Origin: Ensifer sp. BR816
GTDB taxonomy: Bacteria > Pseudomonadota > Alphaproteobacteria > Rhizobiales > Rhizobiaceae
DNA: 64,000 bases
NCBI RefSeq assembly: GCF_000378985.1
Contig: NZ_KB905370.1
Location: forward strand, 2,031,830-2,095,829
Direction: 5' to 3'
The notes below the pieces were generated by a model. It worked only from the letters and a program-made list of their open reading frames with translations, was not told where the DNA came from and ran no database searches. This document shows, piece by piece, positions 17,607 to 25,589 of the stretch (position 1 is its first letter; each line of letters begins with the position of its first letter). Made by a program: the position numbers and the translations under genes.

Positions 17607-19067
17607 TTACATCGACCGAATCGTGATCGTTCTCGTCGTTGCGAAGCTCATCTCCAGGATCTGCTGGGCGATCTTTTCTGCCTGGGCGGCGATCTCCGGC
17701 ACGCCGGATAGTTCGCCGAAGGTCCCGCGCGCCAGCGGTCCGGCGATGAAAAGGTCCTCCATCGGGTAGCCGTCCCGCGCCAGGGCCCGGCTTTCGGCGT
17801 CGCACGCAATGCCGAGTCCGCACGGGTCCTTGCTAAGGAGGCCGAGGCGTTGCAATTCGGAAAGACAGGTCTGGCTGCCGGTTGCGTTCCCGTGGTCCGG
17901 CCCGGTTGCCACGAGAACCCATTGAGCGCCGTGCCGCTCCATCGTCCCGTGCGGTCTCGCCGCAATGTCGATGACGATTTCTTCGCGGCGGGGCTGGACC
18001 GCAACGATGCGCCCCGCACAGGCCCGCAGGCCGCCCGTCGCTTTTTCGCGGCCGACGAGTTCGGCGATCTGCGGCGGCATGCGAAAACGGTGCACTTCGA
18101 AGCGCCGGCGAAGATGACGGAGGACGCGCTGCTGTTCGAGGAGTGGCAATCCCCGCCAGATGGCCTGACCCTGGTGGCGCAAGGCTTCAAAGACGCTCTG
18201 CCAGGGCAGGCCGTTTTCCGTCACCTCTTCAAGTGCGAAGCGCACGCGCTTCAGCACGGAAAGGGCGGTGTCCGGCACGCCGATCAGGAAGTCACCATGC
18301 GGCGCGAAATCGCCGGCGGCCTGCGGCTGCGGTAGATGTCCCGTCCGCGACAGGAGGGTGACCTGCCCGCAATGGCCGCCATTGCGCAACATTGCCACGG
18401 CGTCGAGCGCCGTCAGGCCGGCACCAACGATGAAGACGTTGTCGTTCTGGCGTATATCCCGCAGAGCACCAGGCCGCGACGGGTTCGCTACGAAGCGAGG
18501 GTCGCCGACGAGGCGCGAGGCAAGCGCGCTCGGCGGCGTCGGCGGCGGATGGCCGGTTGCAACGACGAGGACATCTGCCTGCAGCATGGCGCCGCCGTCT
18601 CCCTCGATCTGCCAGCGGCCGCGCCGACGGTGAATGCGCTCGACGCGCTGGCGCAGATGCTTGACGATTCCGCTGTCGAGAAAGGGCTGGATCTGCCCTC
18701 TCATGAAATCCGCGAAATCGCCTCTGCGCGCATAGACCGCACCGTTCGCGACGGCATCGGGGTCGCGCTCGAGGCGGCCCGAGTCGGACAGCCAGCGGAC
18801 AAAGGCTTGCGGATCTCCCGGCACGGCGCGCATCCGGTGGGCCGCGACATTGAGGCGAAGGGACGGATCATCGGTATCGTAGGCCAGACCGCCGCCGAGA
18901 TGGGCGCGCGGTTCGAAGACGACGATTTCGTGAGGCCAGTATTGCTCATGCAAAGCGAGCAGGCGGGCGAGGGTGGCGCCGGTAAAGCCTCCGCCGATGA
19001 TGGCCACTCGACCGATTGCCGGTACCGGCGCGGCGTTTTTCTGCAATGGCAGCGTTATTCTCAGCAT
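17607..19067 (-). CDS. FAD/NAD(P)-binding protein (NAD_binding_9 type)
   Basis: A 486-aa protein if started at the ATG at 19067 with AAGGGAGA upstream; the frame is open 21 codons further, but that extension is only basic residues. The Rossmann motif is RVAIIGGGFTGATLARLLA, followed by EIVVFEPRAHLGGGLAY, which is diagnostic of the NAD_binding_9 group. A second nucleotide-binding segment is VFIVGAGLTALDAVAMLRNGG. Such proteins occur in sulfur and opine gene clusters but have no firm biochemical role. It is divergent from the flavin reductase gene across a region with the proposed Rrf2 operator, so it probably belongs to the sulfonate regulon. Confidence 0.8.
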   Translation of the reverse strand: MLRITLPLQKNAAPVPAIGRVAIIGGGFTGATLARLLALHEQYWPHEIVVFEPRAHLGGGLAYDTDDPSLRLNVAAHRMRAVPGDPQAFVRWLSDSGRLERDPDAVANGAVYARRGDFADFMRGQIQPFLDSGIVKHLRQRVERIHRRRGRWQIEGDGGAMLQADVLVVATGHPPPTPPSALASRLVGDPRFVANPSRPGALRDIRQNDNVFIVGAGLTALDAVAMLRNGGHCGQVTLLSRTGHLPQPQAAGDFAPHGDFLIGVPDTALSVLKRVRFALEEVTENGLPWQSVFEALRHQGQAIWRGLPLLEQQRVLRHLRRRFEVHRFRMPPQIAELVGREKATGGLRACAGRIVAVQPRREEIVIDIAARPHGTMERHGAQWVLVATGPDHGNATGSQTCLSELQRLGLLSKDPCGLGIACDAESRALARDGYPMEDLFIAGPLARGTFGELSGVPEIAAQAEKIAQQILEMSFATTRTITIRSM

Positions 19068-19134
19068 TGCGATCTCCCTTCGGTTCGAGCGGCGGCTTCG
19101 AAGTGTCCTTTGGGCTATCCGTCTAGTCATATTT

Positions 19135-19155
19135 TCTATAAACTATATAGAGAAA
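19135..19155 (+). promoter_or_regulatory. proposed Rrf2 operator between the FAD protein and flavin reductase genes
   Basis: TCTATAAACTATATAGAG followed by AAA. The core TCTATA-AACTA-TATAGA is an inverted repeat with 6-bp arms, so this copy is the most symmetrical of the set. It matches 17 of 21 positions with 35916-35936. It lies directly between the two divergent genes and could overlap both promoters. Confidence 0.5.
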
Positions 19156-19163
19156 GAAATTCG

Positions 19164-19232
19164 ATGTCTATGGGAGGCGTGACGCCGCTGCTACCAATCG
19201 CGAGACACTGGATCTGCTGGAAAGAGGAGTAA
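19164..19232 (+). CDS. 22-aa leader ORF ahead of the flavin reductase gene
   Basis: An ATG at 19164, preceded by AGAGAAAG, opens 22 codons ending at TAA 19230-19232. The product ends with ARHWICWKEE and contains one Cys and two Trp. Its last codons GAG GAG double as the ribosome binding site of the flavin reductase gene, whose ATG follows four bases after the stop. This geometry is that of a coupled leader peptide. Translation of the leader could gate access to the reductase start. Expression is unproven and the ORF could be fortuitous. Confidence 0.4.
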   Translation: MSMGGVTPLLPIARHWICWKEE

Positions 19233-19236
19233 TGGG

Positions 19237-19785
19237 ATGTCCGTTCAGCCTTCCGTGCGGGCCTTCGATGTCGAGGGGATTACCGATCATTCCGCGAACC
19301 GCCCGGCCGATGCCGACAGTTTGAAGCAGGCGCTGCGCGCCTTGGGCGGCGGCGTCAGCATCATAACGGCGGGAGAGGGCGAGGCGCGGACCGGAGCCAC
19401 GGTCACATCGGCCACGGCCCTTTCCGTCGAACCGCCGCGCATGCTTGTGTCCCTCAATCGTACGTCCTCGACCTGGCCGGTCGTCGAACGGTTCGGTCAT
19501 TTCTGCGTCAACGTCGTCGGTGAACACCACGAAATGATCGCCGACCAATTTGCCGGTCGCGGCGGGCTCAAGGGCCCCAATCGCTACACTGGCGCCGAAT
19601 GGACCCGCCTTATCAGCGGAGCGCCCGTACTTGAGGATGCGGTGGCGGCCATCGACTGCGAGGTCGAGGAGGCCATCGAACGGCACAGCCACGCCATCGT
19701 GCTTGGTCGGGTGGTCGGCATTCGCATCGGCGGGGGCGGATCCCTGATCTATCGTGGGGGCCGGTACTTTGCGCTTTCCGACTAG
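19237..19785 (+). CDS. flavin reductase (FMN reductase, HpaC/SsuE-functional type)
   Basis: A 182-aa flavin reductase-like split-barrel protein. Residues about 27-180 cover the domain: LKQALRALGGGVSIITAG, TGATVTSATALSVEPPRMLVSLN, the motif FCVNVVGEHHEMIADQFAG, and HAIVLGRVVGIRIGGGGSLIYRGGRY at the C-terminus. It reduces FMN with NAD(P)H and is the probable source of FMNH2 for SsuD or the neighbouring ACAD-like enzyme. GAGGAG lies eight bases before the ATG, inside the preceding leader ORF. It heads a rightward group with the 64-aa protein and the SfnB-like gene. Confidence 0.9.
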   Translation: MSVQPSVRAFDVEGITDHSANRPADADSLKQALRALGGGVSIITAGEGEARTGATVTSATALSVEPPRMLVSLNRTSSTWPVVERFGHFCVNVVGEHHEMIADQFAGRGGLKGPNRYTGAEWTRLISGAPVLEDAVAAIDCEVEEAIERHSHAIVLGRVVGIRIGGGGSLIYRGGRYFALSD

Positions 19786-19930
19786 AGACTCATCGGCACC
19801 GGTCTGCCGGCTTTGGCGGAGCCGTCGGATCCGACATACTGCACAGTTTATATCGAAATTATTGACGAATGAGCAGAATGCGGCGACACTGCGCGCTGGC
19901 TCATGAAGGGTCCAATAGGAGGAATGCCGA

Positions 19931-20125
19931 ATGCCGCTCGGTATCGTGAACTTTTCCTTCGATCTGTTCGCCCCTTGGCGCGAGCAACTCCGGCAACGGG
20001 GTATCCGCTCCGAGAGCACATCCCAGAAAGCAACCGATGAGATGACGACCGGCACTGTCGACCGGAGCGACGAGGAACAGGCACGCCAGCAGGCGCTGTT
20101 CTGGGGATTGTTTCCGGTTCTCTAG
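19931..20125 (+). CDS. 64-aa small protein of unknown function in the sulfonate cluster
   Basis: A perfect AGGAGG stands eight bases before the ATG, which is the main reason to accept it. The product starts hydrophobic (MPLGIVNFSFDLFAPW), has a charged middle with many Gln, Arg and Glu residues, and ends with ALFWGLFPVL. No domain was recognised. The amphipathic ends flanking a polar linker could suit a small peripheral membrane protein or a partner of the neighbouring oxidoreductase. It sits between the flavin reductase and SfnB-like genes on the same strand. Confidence 0.5.
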   Translation: MPLGIVNFSFDLFAPWREQLRQRGIRSESTSQKATDEMTTGTVDRSDEEQARQQALFWGLFPVL

Positions 20126-20258
20126 AGCGGGCTGGCGAGATTATGCGCGGCCCCTGAGCTCATCCGATCGGTTCAGTTGGCCTGCGAGGCGTCCGAAAGC
20201 CGCCCACACAATCGCAGCGTTGGCCTGGCGGGCCAGCATCAGCAAGGATGCATGAGCG

Positions 20259-21242
20259 ATGGGATCCATTACACACCTGCATGAGCGTCTGCGACCGGCG
20301 CCGCTTCGAATAGCCTCCGACGAGGAGGTCTTGACGGCGGCTGGCGACGTCGTCGTACTCGGCGCCGATGCTCCCGGAATTGTTCTCTCAGACGCACTGG
20401 TGCGGTCCGGCCTGCTGGCCGTTTCCATCCCCTCCGATTTCGACGGCGCCGACGTGTCGAACGGACTGATAGCACAGGCCGTGTCACGGATCGCCGAAGT
20501 CCAGCCGGCCGCTGCCGCTGCGCTCGCCGAGCATTTCCGTATCCTCGAATTGGTCCGCAATGCCGGCAGCGAAGAGCAGCGGCGCAGTATCTATGTGCGC
20601 GTCGCCGCGGGTGAGCGGCTGTCGGCAGCAGGCCCTGTAGGTCGGGCCGCAACGCTGCACTACATTCCGGACGGTATCGGGTTCAAATTGAGTGGTGAGC
20701 TCGAGGCAGCCAGTCTCGGCGAGCCGGATTGGTTCGCCGTGCTGGCGCTGAACGAGGCCGGGGCGCCGAGCCTGTTGCTCGCGCAGCGGGGCAGCACCCA
20801 GGCCGAGATCGTGCGGCCCGGCGAGCCGACACTCTACCGCCTCGACGAGGCGCATGTGCCGGCCGGCGCCGTGCTTCAGCCCAACGGCGATGCGCTGCTT
20901 CTTTCCCGATCGCTCGGAACGATCCTGCAGGCCGCGACCGTCCTCGGCGAAAAGCGCCGGCAACTGGCCGGCAATCTGGCCCTGTGGCGTGACGGCCGTC
21001 CTTCGGGCGACCGGCCCTGGGACGAGCGGATCGGGCGGTTCCTGGTCGAGATCGAGACGCTGGCGGCGCTGATCGATCGGGCTTCGACCGCCCTCGACCT
21101 CGCTCAAGTGAACGCCACGCCGGCCGGCGTCGTAGAAGTGGGGAAACTTGCCACCACCATCGAGATCGCCTTTCCGATCGACGGCACGCGTGGCACCGGG
21201 CACCTGCTCGCGGAATTGGGACGCACGCTGTTTACAGGCTGA
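20259..21242 (+). CDS. acyl-CoA dehydrogenase-like protein, SfnB-related, short form
   Basis: A 327-aa protein with recognisable acyl-CoA dehydrogenase helices: SDALVRSGLLAVSIPSDFDGADVSNGLIAQAVSRIAEVQPAAAAALAEHF near the N-terminus and a middle beta domain (IPDGIGFKLSGELEAASLGEPDWF). In flavin-dependent SfnB/DszC-type enzymes the C-terminal helical bundle extends to about 400 residues. Here the protein stops after LAELGRTLFTG, so the last helices that complete the flavin and substrate pocket seem to be missing. The neighbouring flavin reductase and ssu genes suggest a role in organosulfur use, perhaps as a reduced-flavin monooxygenase or a degenerate partner. Function not assignable. Confidence 0.7.
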   Translation: MGSITHLHERLRPAPLRIASDEEVLTAAGDVVVLGADAPGIVLSDALVRSGLLAVSIPSDFDGADVSNGLIAQAVSRIAEVQPAAAAALAEHFRILELVRNAGSEEQRRSIYVRVAAGERLSAAGPVGRAATLHYIPDGIGFKLSGELEAASLGEPDWFAVLALNEAGAPSLLLAQRGSTQAEIVRPGEPTLYRLDEAHVPAGAVLQPNGDALLLSRSLGTILQAATVLGEKRRQLAGNLALWRDGRPSGDRPWDERIGRFLVEIETLAALIDRASTALDLAQVNATPAGVVEVGKLATTIEIAFPIDGTRGTGHLLAELGRTLFTG

Positions 21243-21249
21243 GGATAGC

Positions 21250-21705
21250 CTATTCGCCGGCGATGAGCGCTTCCTCGACGGGGGTCGTCCGTTCCTTGGA
21301 CACGAACTGCGCCAGGGTCATGTTGTCGAGGATGGTCGCGATCGCGTCGCGAACCTCGGTCATCGACAGGCGGACCTGACAGCCGACGGGATCGCTACAG
21401 TCGTCGCAGGCCTCGAAGGCCGTCCGGCTCGCACAGCGGATGGGCGCAAGCGGTCCGTCCAGCGCGCGGATGACTTGGCCGATCATGATCTCCGAGGCTG
21501 GCTTCGACAGCGAATAGCCGCCATTGGGGCCCTTCTTCGAGCGCAGGATGCCGGTGTTGCGCAGTTCCAGGAGAATGGTGTCGAGGAACTTTTTCGGGAT
21601 GTTGTTGCGCGTCGCAATCTCTGTCACGAACGCGGTTTCTCCCGGACCAAGGCGTGCCAGATCAACAAGCGCCTTCAATCCGTACTTGCCTTTTTTCGTA
21701 AGCAT
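21250..21705 (-). CDS. Rrf2-family transcriptional regulator
   Basis: A 151-aa protein from the ATG at 21705; an upstream in-frame ATG adds ten residues outside the fold. The winged helix begins MLTKKGKYGLKALVDLARL, with IPKKFLDTILLELRNTGILRSKKGPNGGYSL forming the recognition helix and wing. Four Cys lie in a C-terminal segment (RCASRTAFEACDDCSDPVGCQ). Their spacing is not the C-x5-C-x7-C of IscR, so an iron-sulfur cluster is possible but not implied. The gene converges with the sulfonate-related genes, and its own promoter carries the motif found at ssuA and the flavin reductase. This suggests an autoregulated sulfur-supply regulator. Confidence 0.9.
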   Translation of the reverse strand: MLTKKGKYGLKALVDLARLGPGETAFVTEIATRNNIPKKFLDTILLELRNTGILRSKKGPNGGYSLSKPASEIMIGQVIRALDGPLAPIRCASRTAFEACDDCSDPVGCQVRLSMTEVRDAIATILDNMTLAQFVSKERTTPVEEALIAGE

Positions 21706-21773
21706 CGTGGGACTCGGATGGTGTCGATCGCGCACGCGCCCGATGGCGACGCGCAGGGAACGAAAATCTATTA

Positions 21774-21793
21774 TTTCTTACTAACTAAATAGT
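21774..21793 (-). promoter_or_regulatory. proposed Rrf2 operator at the rrf2-type gene's own promoter
   Basis: On the minus strand this reads ACTATTTAGTTAGTAAGAAA and agrees with the ssuA-promoter copy at 14 of 20 positions. It lies about 70 bases upstream of the Rrf2 start at 21705, consistent with autoregulation. Confidence 0.45.
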
Positions 21794-21977
21794 TTTTGCC
21801 GATTTAATGCGCAAGGGACTTCAGTGGAAACTGCTAGTTCGTGGCGATGAATTTTGGATCACGCACGTAAGAATCAGTGATTTGACCTGCATTATGCATC
21901 CAAACCCGTTCGCAGCGGGCAGAAAACGCATGGATTTTCGTTTTCTCAATCGCGTGCGGCAGGCTCATGCCTAGCCC

Positions 21978-22334
21978 TCATGGTGCCGCGCCGAAGAAAG
22001 TGACGCGCGTGAAAAGAACGTAGTTCGACTCCGATACCATCAGCGCCACGAAAACGAGGACCAGCAGCGGCGGCAGCAGGATCGCATAGGTCAGCGCCAG
22101 GCGTTCCCAGGCCATGTGCATGAACACCGCGACGATGAGCCCGGCCTTGAGCATCATGAAGATCAGGATCAGCGACCAGCGAAGATATCCCTGCAGACCG
22201 AAATAATCGACCAGGTAGGAAAAGGCGCTGAGCACGAAGAGCAGGCCCCAGACCAGGAGGTAGAGCTTGATCGGGTGCTGTTGCTGTTCCGTGTGCGCCG
22301 CATGTTGCGCGGCTTGAGCTTCTGCATGCGCCAT
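21978..22334 (-). CDS. cytochrome c oxidase small subunit IV-like (prokaryotic COX4 type)
   Basis: A 118-aa membrane protein starting at the ATG at 22334; the frame is open further upstream but only as sequence overlapping the preceding gene. After a His/Gln-rich start (AEAQAAQHAAHTEQQQHP) it has three hydrophobic segments: IKLYLLVWGLLFVLSAFSYLVDYF, LRWSLILIFMMLKAGLIVAVFMHM and YAILLPPLLVLVFVALMV. The motif MLKAGLIVAVFMHMAWE is typical of the small fourth subunit of bacterial heme-copper oxidases. It is the last gene of the cox run, ten bases after the preceding subunit III gene. Confidence 0.88.
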   Translation of the reverse strand: MAHAEAQAAQHAAHTEQQQHPIKLYLLVWGLLFVLSAFSYLVDYFGLQGYLRWSLILIFMMLKAGLIVAVFMHMAWERLALTYAILLPPLLVLVFVALMVSESNYVLFTRVTFFGAAP

Positions 22335-22344
22335 GGTGCCCTCC

Positions 22345-23067
22345 TCACCAGAGATAGAAGAACGCGAAGATGAAAACCCAGACCAGGTCGACGAAGTGCC
22401 AATAGAGGCCGGTGATCTCGACGATCTCGTAGTGGCCCTTGCGGCTGGTGAAGAAGCCGCGCCGCTCCGTGTCGAAATCACCGCGCCAGACCTTGCGCGC
22501 GACGATCAGCAGGAAAATCACGCCGATGGTGACATGGGTGCCGTGAAAGCCGGTGATCATGAAGAAGGAGGAGCCGAATTGCGCCGCTCCCCATGGATTC
22601 CCCCACGGCCGCACACCCTCGGCGATCAGCTTCGACCACTCGAAGGCCTGCATGCCGACGAAGGTGGCGCCGAAGAGGGCGGTCACCAGCATAAGTATCG
22701 CAGTCTTCCTCCGGTCGCGGCGATAGCCGCAGTTGACGGCCATCGCCATGGTGCCGCTCGAGGAAATGAGGACGAAGGTCATGATGGCGATCAGGATCAA
22801 GGGCATATGCGTGCCGGCGATCTCGAGGGCAAAGACCTCGCTCGGGTTCGGCCAGGGAACGGTGGTCGACATGCGCGCCGCCATGTAGGCGAGCAGGAAG
22901 CAGCCGAAGACGAAGGTGTCGCTGAGGAGGAAGATCCACATCATGGCCTTTCCCCAGGAGACGTTCTTGAACGTGCGCTGGTCCGAGGCCCAGTCCGATG
23001 CCAGCCCGGCCAAACCGGCCGGGCGGGAAAGCGTTTCTGCTGCGGGGGTCTTGATCGGGGCAGACAT
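22345..23067 (-). CDS. coxP: cytochrome c oxidase subunit III
   Basis: A 240-aa protein with about five membrane segments. MMWIFLLSDTFVFGCFLLAYMAAR starts the fold, FFMITGFHGTHVTIGVIFLLIVARKVWRGDF is the conserved subunit III core, and it ends with EIVEITGLYWHFVDLVWVFIFAFFYLW, the standard C-terminus. Subunit III stabilises the catalytic core and its proton-uptake pathway. The operon holds two subunit III-type genes, as in coxMNOP of Bradyrhizobium, and by position this is the coxP counterpart. Confidence 0.9.
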   Translation of the reverse strand: MSAPIKTPAAETLSRPAGLAGLASDWASDQRTFKNVSWGKAMMWIFLLSDTFVFGCFLLAYMAARMSTTVPWPNPSEVFALEIAGTHMPLILIAIMTFVLISSSGTMAMAVNCGYRRDRRKTAILMLVTALFGATFVGMQAFEWSKLIAEGVRPWGNPWGAAQFGSSFFMITGFHGTHVTIGVIFLLIVARKVWRGDFDTERRGFFTSRKGHYEIVEITGLYWHFVDLVWVFIFAFFYLW

Positions 23068-23079
23068 TGTCAGCGGTTC

Positions 23080-23778
23080 CTATGTCAGCAGTTGGCGGCA
23101 GAAATCGACGACGTCGCTGGCCCAGCCGGAAAAAAGGGCGAAGAGAACCAGCCAGACGAACAGCATGAAATGCCAGTAGGTGGCGCAGAGTTCGACCGAC
23201 AGGCGCACTCGGCGGTCCAGGGGCATGCTCCAGGCGCGGACGGTGAGCCGGCCGAGCGCGACAAGTCCGCCGACGATGTGCAGGCCGTGCATGCCGGTCA
23301 GCAGGTAGAAGAAGCTGTTGGCGGGATTTCCGGCCAGGAAATAGCCGGCAGCCGTCAGTTCGCGCCAGGCGAAAAGTTGCCCGACGAGGAAGGCAAGGCC
23401 GGCGGCCAGCGCTGCAAGCAAGGCGGTTCTGGTCGCTTCTTCGTTGCGCCGCTCCGCCTCCATCTTTGCCCGGTGCAGCGCGATGCTGCCGACCGCGAGA
23501 ATGCCGGTATTGACCCAGAGCAGACCGGGCAAGGGCAACGTGCCCCAGTCGGACGAGGCCATGCGCATGAAATAGGCGCTGATCGCGAGCGAGAAGAGCG
23601 CGCCGACGACGCCGAGGAAAACGCCGAGCCCGATCTTTGCCGCCGGCGGCGGTGTGCCACTCCGGCGGTCGTAGACGTGGCCGACTTCGAGCCAGGGGCG
23701 CGAAGCGAGCCGCTGCCGGGCAAGCCACCAGACGATGACGGCGGCAACCAGCGTGAGGAAAATTACAGCCACGCTCAT
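23080..23778 (-). CDS. coxO: cytochrome c oxidase subunit III-like
   Basis: A 232-aa membrane protein, more divergent than its downstream paralogue. It has a cytoplasmic basic loop (RQRLASRPWLEVGHVYDRRSG) after the first helix. The subunit III core appears as NSFFYLLTGMHGLHIVGGLVALGRLTVRAW and ends with LCATYWHFMLFVWLVLFALFSGW. The start overlaps the coxN stop by four bases (ATGA), so translation is coupled. By order after subunits II and I it corresponds to coxO. Confidence 0.88.
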   Translation of the reverse strand: MSVAVIFLTLVAAVIVWWLARQRLASRPWLEVGHVYDRRSGTPPPAAKIGLGVFLGVVGALFSLAISAYFMRMASSDWGTLPLPGLLWVNTGILAVGSIALHRAKMEAERRNEEATRTALLAALAAGLAFLVGQLFAWRELTAAGYFLAGNPANSFFYLLTGMHGLHIVGGLVALGRLTVRAWSMPLDRRVRLSVELCATYWHFMLFVWLVLFALFSGWASDVVDFCRQLLT

Positions 23779-25556
23779 GAGACTGCCTCATGGCCGACGC
23801 GGCTCGGTGTCGGCTGGTTCTGCGGGATGAAATCCTCCGGCGCTCCCGGGACGCTGTAATCGTAAGCCCAGCGATAGACGACCGGCAGGTCCTTGCCCCA
23901 GTTGCCGTGCGGCGGCGGCGTTTCGGGCGTCTGCCATTCGAGCGTCGTCGCGCGCCAGGGATTGCCGCCGGCTTCGCGGCCGCGGCGCAGGCTCCAGACG
24001 AGATTGAAGAGGAAGACGATCTGCGCAGCGCCGACGATCAGCGCCATGACGCTGATGAAGGCGTTGAGCGTGTGGACGGACTCCTGCACGAATGCCATCT
24101 CGCCGAGCTCGTAGTAGCGCCGCGGCACGCCGACGAGGCCGACATAGTGCATCGGGAAGAAGATCAGATAGGCGCCTATGAAGGTGACCCAGAAATGGAT
24201 CTGCCCAAGGGCTTCGTTGAGCATGCGCCCGGTGATCTTCGGGTACCAGTGGTAGATCGCGCCGAAGATGACCATGATCGGCGCCACGCCCATGACCATG
24301 TGGAAATGCGCGACGACGAACATGGTATCGGAGAGCGGCACGTCGACGACGACATTGCCGAGGAAAAGCCCCGTCAGCCCGCCATTGACGAAGGTGACGA
24401 TGAAGCCGAGTGCGAAGAGCATCGGCAGGGTGAGGTGGATGTTGCCGCGCCAGAGGGTCAGCACCCAATTGTAGACCTTGATCGCCGTCGGCACGGCGAT
24501 GATCAGCGTCGTGGTGGCGAAGAAGAAGCCGAAATAGGGGTTCATCCCGCTCACATACATGTGGTGGGCCCAGACGATGAAGGAGAGGCCGCCGATGATG
24601 ACGATCGCCCAGACCATCATCCGGTAGCCGAAGATGTTCTTGCGCGCATGGGTGCTGATCAGATCGGAAACGATGCCGAAGGCGGGGAGCGCGACGATAT
24701 AGACCTCCGGGTGGCCGAAGAACCAGAAGAGATGCTGGAATAGGATCGGACTGCCGCCGCCATGCTGCAGCTGTTCGCCCATTTCGACGATCGCCGGCAT
24801 GAAGAAGCTGGTGCCGAGCAGCCGATCGAAGAGCATCATGACGCAGGCGACGAAGAGGGCGGGGAAGGCGAGCAGCGCCATCACCGTTGCAGTGAAGATG
24901 CCCCACACGGTCAGCGGCAGGCGCATCAGCGTCATCCCGCGCGCGCGGCCCTGTAGCACGGTGACGACATAGTTGAGGCCGCCCATGGTAAAGCCAATGA
25001 TGAAGATGATCAGCGACGAGAGCATCAGGATGATGCCCCAATCCTTGCCGCCCGGCGTTCCGGAAAGGACCGCCTGCGGCGGATAGAGCGTCCAGCCGGC
25101 CCCGGTCGGTCCGCCGGGTGCGAAGAAACTCGCGACGAGCACCAGCACGGCGAGCAGATAGATCCAATAGCTCAGCATGTTGGCGTAGGGGAACACCATG
25201 TCGCGGGCGCCGACCATCAGCGGAATGAGATAATTTCCGAAGCCGCCGAGGAAGAGCGCCGTGAGCAGGTAGATCACCATAATCATGCCGTGCATGGTGA
25301 TGAACTGGTAATAGGCATCGGCATCGATAAAGTCGAATGTGCCGGGAAAGCCGAGCTGCAGGCGCATCAGCCAGGACAGCACCAGCGCCACCATCCCGAT
25401 GGCGATCGCCGTCGTCGCATATTGAATGGCGATGATCTTCGCATCCTGGCTGAAGACGTAGCGCGTCCACCAGCTATGCGGATGATAGAGCTCCACATCC
25501 TCGACTTCGGGAGGCGGAAGCGCCTCGCCAATACCGGACCGGACGTCGACCATCAT
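23775..25556 (-). CDS. coxN: cytochrome c oxidase subunit I
   Basis: A 593-aa heme-copper oxidase catalytic subunit with twelve membrane helices. Heme and copper ligands are all visible: His in YQFITMHGMIMVIYLL for the low-spin heme, FFGHPEVYIVALPAFG with the CuB His-Tyr pair and the D-channel Glu, WAHHMYVSGM for the other CuB ligands, and VAHFHMVMG for the high-spin heme. The K-channel region precedes AHHMY. It reduces oxygen to water with proton pumping. The ribosome binding site GGGGAGGATT lies before the paired ATG codons. It is the A-type oxidase subunit of the alternative coxMNOP operon. Confidence 0.95.
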   Translation of the reverse strand: MMVDVRSGIGEALPPPEVEDVELYHPHSWWTRYVFSQDAKIIAIQYATTAIAIGMVALVLSWLMRLQLGFPGTFDFIDADAYYQFITMHGMIMVIYLLTALFLGGFGNYLIPLMVGARDMVFPYANMLSYWIYLLAVLVLVASFFAPGGPTGAGWTLYPPQAVLSGTPGGKDWGIILMLSSLIIFIIGFTMGGLNYVVTVLQGRARGMTLMRLPLTVWGIFTATVMALLAFPALFVACVMMLFDRLLGTSFFMPAIVEMGEQLQHGGGSPILFQHLFWFFGHPEVYIVALPAFGIVSDLISTHARKNIFGYRMMVWAIVIIGGLSFIVWAHHMYVSGMNPYFGFFFATTTLIIAVPTAIKVYNWVLTLWRGNIHLTLPMLFALGFIVTFVNGGLTGLFLGNVVVDVPLSDTMFVVAHFHMVMGVAPIMVIFGAIYHWYPKITGRMLNEALGQIHFWVTFIGAYLIFFPMHYVGLVGVPRRYYELGEMAFVQESVHTLNAFISVMALIVGAAQIVFLFNLVWSLRRGREAGGNPWRATTLEWQTPETPPPHGNWGKDLPVVYRWAYDYSVPGAPEDFIPQNQPTPSRVGHEAVS

Positions 25557-25589
25557 AATCCTCCCCAGGTTGCTACTCCACGGCGCCTC

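Noticed and set aside
16273..17823. 516-codon minus-strand open frame over ssuB
   Set aside because: Antisense shadow of ssuC, ssuB and the convergent gene; no domain and no ribosome binding site.
21684..21705. IscR-type iron-sulfur regulator identity for the Rrf2 protein
   Set aside because: The cysteine spacing (RCASRTAFEACDDCSDPVGC) does not match IscR, so only the family was assigned.
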